This document shows, piece by piece, positions 1 through 6,832 of a stretch of DNA of 14,718 bases; position 1 is the stretch's first letter, and each line of letters opens with the position of its first letter. This DNA comes from an uncultured Selenomonas sp. Lineage in GTDB: Bacteria; Bacillota; Negativicutes; Selenomonadales; Selenomonadaceae. The DNA lies in assembly GCA_937915915.1 (NCBI GenBank), contig CALGGN010000041.1:1-14718 (forward strand). The letters are read 5' to 3'. Under the pieces are notes generated by a model. The model searched no databases, was not told the origin of the DNA, and saw only the letters and a program-made list of their open reading frames with translations. A program made the position numbers and the translations under genes.

Positions 1-183
1 ATCACCAGTGCAAGCAACCACTGGACATACGACAGCTACGGCGATCATGATACCCGCGGCGATCTGGAGTATCTCGGGACGAAGGAAAGTCCTTCCTATG
101 CGCCGACGGATCCGAAAAAACAGGAACAGCGGGGAGGCTCTGTTCTCAGGGCCATGGCGCGCGCGTATCAGGCGAGCCGATAG
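1..183 (+). CDS. 3' end of an unrecognised protein gene (partial)
   Basis: Frame 1 is open from the first base of the window to a TAG at 181-183, giving 60 residues of a protein whose start lies upstream. The visible part is hydrophilic, begins ITSASNHWTYDSYGDHDT and ends RAMARAYQASR; it has no membrane segment, signal or motif I recognise. Codon choice is GC-rich at third positions like the neighbouring genes, which favours a real gene over chance. It runs convergently into cydC, and the two 3' ends overlap by 16 bp (168-183); no terminator hairpin is visible between them. Sixty open codons at this GC content can occur by chance, so confidence is modest. An ATG-initiated frame at 8-223 in another register looks like a shadow (Arg/Ser-rich). 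Confidence 0.4.
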   Translation: MTSASNHWTYDSYGDHDTRGDLEYLGTKESPSYAPTDPKKQEQRGGSVLRAMARAYQASR

Positions 184-1784
184 ATCCGATCCATGCGCTT
201 TGCAAGGGGCAGATCATGGGTAATGATGAGCAGGGTGCGCTCTTTGCAAAAATCAAGGATCGCGTCCATGAGGGCGTGGGCAATGTCCTTGTCAAGTCCT
301 GTGACAGGCTCGTCCAGAATGAGGATTGGCGCGTTGCTTGCCAGCGCCAGCGCGATCTGCAGGCGCTTCCGCTCGCCGCCGGAAAGATGGCAGGCGTTTT
401 CCCCCAAGGGAGTGTCAACACCCTGCGGAAGTGAGGCAATGAGGGAATCCAGCTGACAGATGGAGAGATATTTCCATTGTTCCTCTTCTTTCACATGAGG
501 GTGCAGCACAGCAAAATTTTCGCGGATGGAGCCGCTGAAAATGTAGTTCAAGGTGGTCGCACAGGAAATGGCGGCAGGGAGCTGGCCATAGCGGAGTGTT
601 TCGTATGGTATGCCGTCCATGCGGATCGTTCCGCTGTCGACGCTCCAGAGATTCGCGAGCAGGTAGAGCAGGGTGGTTTTTCCCGTGCCGCTTTCGCCGA
701 TGATCGCGACGTGTTCGCCCTGTTCCAGATGGAAGGACAGACTTTGAAGGACAGGGACATCCGGCAGGTAGGAAAAAGAGATCTTCCCTGCGGAGAGCTT
801 GCTGCCTGTCAGCTTTTGTCCGGCGATGTCTGGAGGTAGAGCCGTCGGCTGATGAAGCGGGACGCGTTTTGCGGCGGACAGCGTTTTTTGCCATGCACGG
901 GCGGCGGCAGGGAGTTCGGCATAGTTTTCCAGCAGAGCGAGCAGGACGAGAAGCCACACGGCGAATCCGATGCCGGAAAGAGCACCGGTGGAAACGCAGG
1001 GAATCAGCAGGAAGAGCAAAAGGGCAAGGATGCAGCGCTGCTGCAAAAGCGAGAACTGCTCCCAGCGGTTTTCCTGCATCCGGATCTCCATATGCAGGGC
1101 GCGCAGCTTGGATGCGGCATCCTGCAGTATATGCTCTGCTGCGGAAAGGCTGTTGGCAGCCATGAGCTCTTCGCGTCCGTCCTGCACATCCAAAAGTTTT
1201 TCCCGATAAGCGGCTTCAGCGACTTGGAGCTGCTTTTCTGCTGTCTGTGCTGCGTAGTACGATGGGACGAGGCATAGGAGCCAGCAAGGGAGCAGCAGGC
1301 AGGCGGACGGACCAATGAGCGGAAAGAGCATGAGAACTGCGGGAATGGTCAATAGCAGACTGAAAAGGGGCGGGGCAAGCACACGGGGATAAAAGTCCCG
1401 CAGGGTATCGCAGCCGGCCGTCAAGTCATGGAGCAGGGCGCCCTCCTGCAAGCTGCCGCCGCGCAGGGGAAGCAGCGCTTCCGCCCGCAGGTAGAGCTGT
1501 GTGCGGAGCGCCGTGAGCATTCGGAACACCGCGCGATGGGAAAGCCAGCGATCAAGGTAGCGGAAGACGGCGCGCCCGAGGCCGCAGGCGCGGACCAGCG
1601 TGATGCCAATGGCAAGCGTATAAAGCGGCGGATGCATCGCGGCAGATGCAATGAGCCATGCGGAAGCGCCCATGAGCAGGATGCCCGCAAGTGAGGCACT
1701 GAGCCCGGAGACGGCAGCGGGCAGCAGGGCTTTGACAGGAAGCATGGAGCAGAGTTCCCGAAAGGTTGCAAATGTCTGTCTCAT
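168..1784 (-). CDS. cydC: CydC, ABC exporter subunit for cytochrome bd assembly
   Basis: This is one half of the heterodimeric CydDC ABC exporter in the inner membrane; in known systems it exports thiols (glutathione/cysteine) or handles heme, and cytochrome bd is not assembled without it. The 538-residue protein has an N-terminal six-helix transmembrane domain (about residues 15-290) and a C-terminal ATPase domain: Walker A GESGTGKTT (363-371), signature LSGGE (467-471), Walker B ILILDE (487-492) and switch His523 in ITHD. The Q-loop position, normally Gln before the LF motif, reads T (about 411, in ISCATTLNYIF), so the conserved Gln seems lost. The start chosen is ATG 1784, preceded by AAGGAGG; it overlaps the cydD stop as ATGA. 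A longer reading from 1841 lies inside cydD and is less likely. It is the last gene of cydABDC; CydC rather than CydD is assigned from order and from the degenerate Q-loop side. Confidence 0.92.
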   Translation of the reverse strand: MRQTFATFRELCSMLPVKALLPAAVSGLSASLAGILLMGASAWLIASAAMHPPLYTLAIGITLVRACGLGRAVFRYLDRWLSHRAVFRMLTALRTQLYLRAEALLPLRGGSLQEGALLHDLTAGCDTLRDFYPRVLAPPLFSLLLTIPAVLMLFPLIGPSACLLLPCWLLCLVPSYYAAQTAEKQLQVAEAAYREKLLDVQDGREELMAANSLSAAEHILQDAASKLRALHMEIRMQENRWEQFSLLQQRCILALLLFLLIPCVSTGALSGIGFAVWLLVLLALLENYAELPAAARAWQKTLSAAKRVPLHQPTALPPDIAGQKLTGSKLSAGKISFSYLPDVPVLQSLSFHLEQGEHVAIIGESGTGKTTLLYLLANLWSVDSGTIRMDGIPYETLRYGQLPAAISCATTLNYIFSGSIRENFAVLHPHVKEEEQWKYLSICQLDSLIASLPQGVDTPLGENACHLSGGERKRLQIALALASNAPILILDEPVTGLDKDIAHALMDAILDFCKERTLLIITHDLPLAKRMDRIYRLA

Positions 1785-3454
1785 GCTGATGGCCCTCCTT
1801 GTGATGTTCCTGTTTCCAGATGTATGAGCCGCGGCGCCCACTCCAGTACAACGGGACGATGGGATGCCAGCAGGACCGTGCGCCGATAGCAGAGCTTTTC
1901 CAGCGTCTGCAGCATGACCTGTTCGCCTTCTGTGTCCAATCCCGCCGTGATTTCGTCCAGCAGCAAAAGTGATGCTTCCTGCAGGATTGCCCTGGCGAGC
2001 CCAAGCCGATGGATCTGCCCGTGGCTCATGGAAACGCCGTTCCGGCCCATTTCGGTGTCCAGTCCTTTGGGGAGGCGCAGGAACCAGTCCTTGAGACCTG
2101 CCTGCTCCACGGCTTCCAGCAGTTTTTCGCCGGTGATCGGATGAAACATGGAAAGATTTTCCCGAAGCGTAGCTTGAAATATGTGGGGAGTCTGCGGCAC
2201 GTAGGCAAGGTGCCGGTAGAGAGAATCCTTTTTCATACGATGCATGGGGAGCTCATTGAGCAGAATCTCGCCTTGTGTGGGGGCATGAAGCCCTGCGGCA
2301 AGTTTCAGGAGCGTGGACTTTCCTGCTCCGCTGGCGCCGGAAATCACGGTCGTGCTCCCTGCGGGAAAGTCTAGTGTGAGTCCTTGGAGAACAGGTGCGG
2401 CATGTTCTGGATAGCAAAAGCTGACGTCCCGGAAATGCAGGGAAGGAGGTACCTGAAGCCTTGCATGGGATTCCGGGCCCTGAGCCGACGTATTGTCTTT
2501 CAGGAAGGCCCGCCATGCCTCGTGGCTTTGCTTCGCCTTGATGCCTGCATGGAACGCGGTTCCGCTTTGACGAATCGGGAGATAGAATTCAGGAGCGACG
2601 AGCAATGCAAAAAAGGCGGAAAGAAAATCCAAGGAGCCGGAAAGCAGGCGCAGACCGATGCTCACCGCAATGAGCGCGATGGAGAGCGTGGTGATGAGCT
2701 CCAAGGCAAAGGCGGAAACAAATGCAAGCTGCAGCACGCGCAGCACCGCGCCTCCGGAAGCGTCGCTCCATGCTTCCAGCCGCGAGAGCATTGCCCTGCT
2801 GCGCCCGAAGAGCTTCAAGGTCGCCAGTCCCTGCAGCAGCTCATGAAAGCCGGCATTCAACTTGATGAGTTCCTGCCAGGCGGCCTCGTTCCGCTCTTTT
2901 GTCACCCGTCCGATCAGATAGAGCAGAAAGGGGGCGATGGGAAGCGTAACAAGGAACAGCAGGGCAGTATAGATGTCCGTGCATGCTGTCACCGCGAGAA
3001 ACAGGGGAATCAGCACGATGCAGGAGATGAGATGCGGCAGGACGATGCGGAAAAGGTCGTCGATGCTTTGCACACTGTCCAATGCAAGCGACAGCAGTTG
3101 TCCGCTGCGTTTTTCCCCGGTTTGGCTCCACAGCAGCGCATGGTGAAGCTTTTGCCGCATGTTCTCCTGCACGGCAAGGGAAAGACGGCTGCAGATACGG
3201 GCGGTGCAATATGCGGGAAGGCTGCGTGCACATACGCTGAAAAGCAGCACCAAAAGACTTGGTGCTGCTTCTTTCCACGTTCCTGCCTGAAGAAAGACAA
3301 TATCCGTGATGTTTGCCATGGCTCCTGCCATGCCAAGAATGGAAAGCCCGCGCAGAAACTCCAGCAGGAGCAGGATACGCAGGTCTTTCCGAGATGGGGA
3401 AAGAATATTCCGTAGCGAAAGATGTTCTATATCAATCATGTCCTTGTCTGACAT
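1781..3454 (-). CDS. cydD: CydD, ABC exporter subunit for cytochrome bd assembly
   Basis: Partner of CydC in the CydDC membrane exporter. The 557-residue protein has transmembrane helices between about residues 25 and 300, including the CydD-type stretch VAPEFYLPIRQSGTAFHAG (286-304), then an ATPase domain with Walker A GASGAGKS (373-380), Q-loop Gln421 in YVPQTPHIF, Walker B LLLLDE (496-501) and switch His532 in ASHRP. The ABC signature is atypical: MSHGQ (476-480) instead of LSGGQ, so its second Ser/Gly region is altered. The reading from ATG 3454 overlaps the cydB end by 23 bp; AGAAGAGG lies directly against that ATG, which is too close for an ideal ribosome site, and ATG 3439 (MIDIEHLSL) is an alternative. 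Stop TGA 1781-1783 overlaps the cydC ATG. Translational coupling through the operon is likely. Confidence 0.92.
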   Translation of the reverse strand: MSDKDMIDIEHLSLRNILSPSRKDLRILLLLEFLRGLSILGMAGAMANITDIVFLQAGTWKEAAPSLLVLLFSVCARSLPAYCTARICSRLSLAVQENMRQKLHHALLWSQTGEKRSGQLLSLALDSVQSIDDLFRIVLPHLISCIVLIPLFLAVTACTDIYTALLFLVTLPIAPFLLYLIGRVTKERNEAAWQELIKLNAGFHELLQGLATLKLFGRSRAMLSRLEAWSDASGGAVLRVLQLAFVSAFALELITTLSIALIAVSIGLRLLSGSLDFLSAFFALLVAPEFYLPIRQSGTAFHAGIKAKQSHEAWRAFLKDNTSAQGPESHARLQVPPSLHFRDVSFCYPEHAAPVLQGLTLDFPAGSTTVISGASGAGKSTLLKLAAGLHAPTQGEILLNELPMHRMKKDSLYRHLAYVPQTPHIFQATLRENLSMFHPITGEKLLEAVEQAGLKDWFLRLPKGLDTEMGRNGVSMSHGQIHRLGLARAILQEASLLLLDEITAGLDTEGEQVMLQTLEKLCYRRTVLLASHRPVVLEWAPRLIHLETGTSQGGPSA

Positions 3455-4451
3455 CCTCTTCTGTCACACGTTTGCGGAAAATCCAGTAGGTCCAGCCTTG
3501 GTAGATCAGCACGACAGGCACAAGACAGAGCGCTGCGACGGTCATGATCTGCAGCGTCAGTTCCGAGGAGGATGCGTTGTAGATCGTGAGGCTCCATTCC
3601 GGCATGAGGCTCGACACCATGAGGCGCGGGAAGAGCCCCGCAAAGAAGCCGACGGTCGTGCAGACTACGGCGAGGGAACTCAGCGTGAAGGACGCGCGGA
3701 ATTTTTCGTCGCGGATGGACTTGACGGCTCCCAAGAACAGGACGGCCGCTCCCAAAAGTGCAGCAAGAGCGACGGGGCTTTTCAGGATGTCCGTATTGCT
3801 GCCGGTCAGCAGCAGGCACGCCACGAAAGCGGCCGCCGCGCAGGCACCGAGCTTCAGCGCTGTCCTGCGGATGCGATAGATGAGCCCCGTGTGCGCCAGC
3901 CGGATGGTGAGGAACGCCGCGCCGTGAAAGGCGAATACGAAGAAGAACGCGAGGCCTCCGATGATCGTATAGACACTCAGCAGGTCAAAGAAGCTTCCCG
4001 TGTAGTGCATATTGCCGTTGATGGGCAGCCCCTGCGCAAGATTCGTTACCGCGACGCCCCAGAGGAACGCAGGGATCGCGCTGCCGAAACAGATGGCTGC
4101 GTCCCAGCTCCGCCGCCAGCAGGCGCATTCATGCTTCGTGCGCAGCTCGAAGGCGACGCCGCGCAGGATGAGCGCCAGCAGCATGAGGAACAGCGCGAAG
4201 TAGAAGGTGCTGAACATGGTGGCGTAGACATGGGGGAACGCCGCAAAAAGCGCGCCGCCCGCTGTGATCATCCAGACCTCGTTGCCGTCCCAGACCGGGC
4301 CGATGGTGCGAATGACCATGCTGCGTTCCTCGTCCTTGTCGCTGAGGAAGGGAAGCAGCGTGCCAACACCGTAATCGAACCCTTCCAAGAAGAAGAAGCC
4401 TGTGAACAGGACGGTGACAAGAATGAACCAAAGCACCTGGAGTTCCATCAT
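3432..4451 (-). CDS. cydB: CydB, cytochrome bd quinol oxidase subunit II
   Basis: Subunit II of the cytochrome bd ubiquinol/menaquinol:O2 oxidoreductase, an integral membrane protein that scaffolds CydA. The 339-residue product shows repeated hydrophobic helices and family landmarks: GFFFLEGFDYGVG (18-30) with Asp26, IGPVWDGNEVWMITAGGALF (50-69), and the C-terminal YQGWTYWIFRKRV. The length is somewhat below the E. coli protein (about 379) but usual for Firmicutes. The start is ATG 4449-4451, overlapping the cydA stop as ATGA, with GGGAGGG just upstream in the cydA end; a second ATG follows immediately. The 3' end overlaps cydD, so no cydX-type small gene fits between cydB and cydD. Role in this anaerobe is probably high-affinity oxygen scavenging (inference). 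Confidence 0.97.
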   Translation of the reverse strand: MMELQVLWFILVTVLFTGFFFLEGFDYGVGTLLPFLSDKDEERSMVIRTIGPVWDGNEVWMITAGGALFAAFPHVYATMFSTFYFALFLMLLALILRGVAFELRTKHECACWRRSWDAAICFGSAIPAFLWGVAVTNLAQGLPINGNMHYTGSFFDLLSVYTIIGGLAFFFVFAFHGAAFLTIRLAHTGLIYRIRRTALKLGACAAAAFVACLLLTGSNTDILKSPVALAALLGAAVLFLGAVKSIRDEKFRASFTLSSLAVVCTTVGFFAGLFPRLMVSSLMPEWSLTIYNASSSELTLQIMTVAALCLVPVVLIYQGWTYWIFRKRVTEEDVRQGHD

Positions 4452-5824
4452 GCATCCCTCCCTTCCGACGCCATCTCCACGATGGAGGTTTTGCGGATGA
4501 AGTGCATTGCGGCATAGAGCGCCGCAATGGCAAGCACAAGATAAATCAGGGTGAACCCGACCATGGTAAGCCCGACCTCTGTCGTTGTGAGATTCGGGGA
4601 AACGGCATCATAGGTCCTTTGGAGACCCACGACAATCCAAGGCTGACGTCCCCCCTCTGCGATGTACCAGCCCACCGAATTCGCAAGGAAGGGCAGCGGC
4701 AGGAGCCAGGGAAGGAGCTTCAGGAAGCATGGATAGTCAAGGATGCGTTTTCTGTGGAGCAGGAAAAGGGCAAGGGCCGCGATCGCAAGCAACGCCCCGC
4801 CGCTCGCAATCATGATGCGGAAGCTCCAGAAGAGCCCTTTGACATCCGGGATATAGTCGCCGGGACCATAGGTTTCCGCTGCCATCTGCTGCAGCTCATT
4901 GATGCCCTTGACCTCGCCCTCCGGCTTGTTATAGAGCATGAAGGAAAAGACGCCGGGAACCGCGATCTCGAAATCATTTTTGCGGTCATAGGCATTGACA
5001 TCCGCCACGACGGCAAAGGGGGCGGGATTTTCCGTCTCCCAAAGTGCCTCCACGGAGGAGAGCTTCATGGGATTTGCCTCCGCAAGATACTGGGTATGCA
5101 TGTGTCCGCTTCCCATAGCTCCCAGAATCCCGATCAGCAGATAGACGGAGGCGAATTTCATGCACTCCGTGAAAGGCTCACGGGATGCCTTGTCATGCAA
5201 GAGCTTCCAAGCGCAGACCGCCAAGACAACAAAGCCTGCGGTGCTGATGCCCGCGAACAGCGCATGGGAGTACTCGCCCAGCGCGTAGGGGTTCGTGACG
5301 AGCGCGAAGAAATCCGTCATTTCGGCGCGTCCGTTATGGATGGTATAGCCTACGGGATGCTGCATGAAGGAGTTCGCGACCAGAATCCAGAACGCCGAAA
5401 GGTTGCTTGCGAATGCCACGATCCAGATGCAGGCGCAGTGGAGCTTCGGGGACAGGCGATCCCAACCGAACATCCAGATGCCGAGAAAGGTGGATTCCAG
5501 GAAGAAGGCGGTCAGCGCCTCCAGTGCCAATGGCGCACCAAAGATGTCCCCCATGAAGCGGGAGTATTCCGACCAGTTCATGCCGAAGTGGAACTCCTGC
5601 ACGATGCCGGTCACAACGCCCATAGCGAAGTTGATGAGGAAAATCGTCCCAAAGAACTTCACGAGCTTCTTTGAGGTCTTCTTCCATTTTTCCTGCTTCG
5701 CGAGCACATGACAGGTCTCCAGAAGCGCCACAAAGATGGAGAGCCCCAAGGTGATCGGGACAAACAGGAAATGATAGGTGGTCGTGATGGCGAATTGCAG
5801 CCGCGACAGAAACACTACGTCCAT
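4448..5824 (-). CDS. cydA: CydA, cytochrome bd quinol oxidase subunit I (short Q-loop)
   Basis: Subunit I carries the quinol site and the three hemes and reduces O2 to water while building proton motive force. The 458-residue protein keeps the key residues: His18 (heme b595 ligand, in TTYHFLF), Glu102 and Glu110 (E. coli Glu99/Glu107), His187 in GEYSHA and Met338 in WSFRIM (heme b558 ligands, E. coli His186/Met393), the quinol-loop pair Lys254/Glu259 in KLSSVE, and GRQPW near the C terminus. The Q-loop lacks the insertion of the E. coli protein (522 residues), so it is the short type typical of Firmicutes. Start ATG 5824 is preceded by AGAGGTG at 7 bp; an in-frame ATG at 5842 has no such site. 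It is the first gene of cydABDC. Confidence 0.97.
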   Translation of the reverse strand: MDVVFLSRLQFAITTTYHFLFVPITLGLSIFVALLETCHVLAKQEKWKKTSKKLVKFFGTIFLINFAMGVVTGIVQEFHFGMNWSEYSRFMGDIFGAPLALEALTAFFLESTFLGIWMFGWDRLSPKLHCACIWIVAFASNLSAFWILVANSFMQHPVGYTIHNGRAEMTDFFALVTNPYALGEYSHALFAGISTAGFVVLAVCAWKLLHDKASREPFTECMKFASVYLLIGILGAMGSGHMHTQYLAEANPMKLSSVEALWETENPAPFAVVADVNAYDRKNDFEIAVPGVFSFMLYNKPEGEVKGINELQQMAAETYGPGDYIPDVKGLFWSFRIMIASGGALLAIAALALFLLHRKRILDYPCFLKLLPWLLPLPFLANSVGWYIAEGGRQPWIVVGLQRTYDAVSPNLTTTEVGLTMVGFTLIYLVLAIAALYAAMHFIRKTSIVEMASEGRDA

Positions 5825-5874
5825 AAGTACACCTCTTTTCATTTTTGAAAGGATGGAAATGATGCTTCATTTGT

Positions 5875-5903
5875 ATTATACATGATTCGCGGGAATTTTT
5901 AAA
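5875..5903 (-). promoter_or_regulatory. Probable promoter of cydABDC
   Basis: On the minus strand a perfect -10 TATAAT (5875-5880) is preceded by a 17-bp spacer and a weak -35 TTTAAA (5898-5903, 4 of 6 matches). Transcription would start near 5868, leaving a leader of about 44 nt before cydA. It lies downstream of the SAM riboswitch terminator, so cyd can be expressed without passing through that switch. Confidence 0.6.
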
Positions 5904-5907
5904 TGGT

Positions 5908-5925
5908 TTCAAAAATTTTTCACAG
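5908..5925 (-). promoter_or_regulatory. Possible Rex-like operator upstream of cydA
   Basis: The minus strand reads CTGTGAAAAATTTTTGAA, matching 14 of 18 positions of the general Rex pattern TTGTGAAATATTTCACAA; the left half is good and the right half poor. It sits just upstream of the -35 element. Rex, an NADH-sensing repressor, is known to control cydABCD in several Gram-positive bacteria. This is a weak by-eye match and may be chance in AT-rich DNA. Confidence 0.25.
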
Positions 5926-5933
5926 TAAACTCC

Positions 5934-5954
5934 ATGCGAAACGGTGTTTCGCAT
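5934..5954. repeat. Perfect inverted repeat upstream of cydA promoter
   Basis: Arms ATGCGAAAC (5934-5942) and GTTTCGCAT (5946-5954) are perfectly complementary around a 3-bp centre. No T-run follows on either strand, so it is not a typical terminator. The size and symmetry suit a dimeric repressor site or a small RNA hairpin in any transcript reading through from the SAM riboswitch. No specific regulator is identified. Confidence 0.5.
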
Positions 5955-5965
5955 TACGCCCTTAC

Positions 5966-6017
5966 ATGAAATCTAAGCTCCCACTGCGTCTTCGACTTGT
6001 GCTCGCTAAGATTTCAT
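5966..6017. repeat. Long imperfect stem-loop directly after the SAM riboswitch terminator
   Basis: Arms ATGAAATCT (5966-5974) and AGATTTCAT (6009-6017) pair perfectly; one mismatch is followed by three more pairs (5976-5978 with 6005-6007). The 26-bp interior is GC-richer. It begins 3 bp beyond the minus-strand terminator T-run. It encodes nothing: a minus-strand ATG here meets TAG at the fourth codon. It could be a small repeat element or a leader structure. Confidence 0.45.
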
Positions 6018-6020
6018 AGT

Positions 6021-6049
6021 AAAAAAACTCTCTATCAAGAGAGAGTTTT
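6021..6049 (-). terminator. Intrinsic terminator of the SAM riboswitch
   Basis: Minus-strand stem AAAACTCTCT / AGAGAGTTTT (6040-6049 with 6024-6033) around a 6-nt loop, ending in seven Ts (6021-6027). It lies 8 nt beyond the 3' strand of aptamer helix P1, the arrangement expected of a transcription-attenuating S-box. Confidence 0.87.
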
Positions 6050-6056
6050 CGTCACT

Positions 6057-6166
6057 CTCATCTTCATAGGTCCTGCCTATAGGAATTGGCACCGTTTTGA
6101 AGCTCTTCCACGCTCCAATGGTTGCCGCAGCTTCATCGGGCCTGTCCCTCCACTGCTCTGGATGAG
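6057..6166 (-). promoter_or_regulatory. SAM-I (S-box) riboswitch aptamer
   Basis: Read on the minus strand the element shows the S-box landmarks in order: P1 5' strand CTCATC (6161-6166), CAGAGCAGTGGAGGGA, GGCCCGATGAAGC, GCGGCAACC, GGTGCCAATTCC, then GATGAG (6057-6062) closing P1. S-boxes bind S-adenosylmethionine and normally switch off methionine/SAM synthesis or uptake genes by forming the downstream terminator. Here the next genes in this direction are cydABDC, about 200 nt beyond the terminator, and they have their own promoter; no methionine gene follows. It may control readthrough into cyd, be a remnant of a lost gene, or yield only a short terminated RNA. Confidence 0.94.
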
Positions 6167-6188
6167 TTCTCGTATTCAGTTCGATAAC

Positions 6189-6218
6189 ACCATACCATAG
6201 ATGCCCCTATGTTGTCAA
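6189..6218 (-). promoter_or_regulatory. Promoter for the SAM riboswitch transcript
   Basis: Minus-strand -35 TTGACA (6213-6218, perfect), 18-bp spacer, -10 TATGGT (6189-6194, 4 of 6). The start would be near 6182, about 16 nt before aptamer P1. A duplicate TATGGT at 6194-6199 is spaced only 13 bp and is not suitable. The promoter lies in the 45-bp gap just after the MsrA-like gene, whose end has no clear terminator. Confidence 0.65.
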
Positions 6219-6263
6219 GAAAAATCCTTCCATGCCGGGGCCGTTTCATACGTTCCTAAGCGA

Positions 6264-6827
6264 TTAAAATTTCAGATATTCCTTCAATTTCCCAAAATCA
6301 ATGAAGGTCTCCGTGTCCGGATGTTTTCTCAAAGTATCCTGATGTTCCTCCTCGGCCTCTTGAAAGCTCTTGAGTTCCATTGCCAGCGCATGGCAGCGCC
6401 GTGCGAGCTTCGGGTCATGGTTGGGATCGTTCATGGTGATGCCGACGCAGGAAACTGCGGGGGGCCTGCCGCGATTGGCAATGAAATTCAGGTGAAGCTC
6501 CACTTGCGGTTCGTCCTCTGCATCTGCGTAAAAGACGCCGCAGCGGTACATGGGGCCTCTCGCTTTTCCCTGTCCGTCCTCCGCGTAGGGATTCACCACG
6601 GCAAAGAGGACATCCATGAGCCGGGAGAGATCCATCTTCTTGGGATTGTACTCCACCTCCACCCCCATGTAGGCAACGACTTCGCCCCCTGCCACGGCGG
6701 AGCAGCCTGCACCTTCCTTCCCGTTGATATAGCCGGTTCGCGTGCTCACCACCCCGGGCAGGTCCCGAAATACCTCCTGAAGTTCATGAAAATCGCCGCC
6801 GGAAAAATAGATTTTCTTGGTGTACAT
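6264..6827 (-). CDS. MsrA-family protein lacking the catalytic cysteine
   Basis: The 187-residue product aligns by eye along the whole length of peptide-methionine (S)-S-oxide reductase A: N-terminal YFSGGDFHELQEVF (7-20; MsrA has GGCFWxxxEVF), LPGVVSTRTGYING, VEVEYNPKK, GPMYRCGVFY (MsrA GTQYRSAIF) and a C-terminal EEEHQDTLRKHP (MsrA EEYHQxYLxKNP). The catalytic GCFW is replaced by GDFH: Asp12 (codon GAT) for the nucleophilic Cys and His14 for Trp, so standard sulfoxide reductase activity should be absent. Other Cys residues exist (in AGCSAV, YRCGV, VSCVG, RRCHA), but not at that position. The start chosen is ATG 6827, 10 nt after GGAGG at the end of meaB; a GTG at 6836 overlapping the meaB stop has no usable spacing. 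Last gene of the mut operon; the reading frame is intact, suggesting a retained but changed function. Confidence 0.85.
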   Translation of the reverse strand: MYTKKIYFSGGDFHELQEVFRDLPGVVSTRTGYINGKEGAGCSAVAGGEVVAYMGVEVEYNPKKMDLSRLMDVLFAVVNPYAEDGQGKARGPMYRCGVFYADAEDEPQVELHLNFIANRGRPPAVSCVGITMNDPNHDPKLARRCHALAMELKSFQEAEEEHQDTLRKHPDTETFIDFGKLKEYLKF

Positions 6828-6832
6828 CCAAC

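Noticed and set aside
3306..4517. 403-codon plus-strand open frame opposite cydB
   Set aside because: Fully antisense to cydB, composition rich in Arg/Glu/Gln/His from the reverse complement of GC-rich codons, no ribosome site or family motif.
4502..5674. 390-codon plus-strand open frame opposite cydA
   Set aside because: Antisense shadow of a clearly recognised gene; no motif and no promoter.
6786..6800. Selenocysteine instead of Cys in the MsrA-like protein
   Set aside because: The codon is GAT, not TGA, so it encodes Asp.
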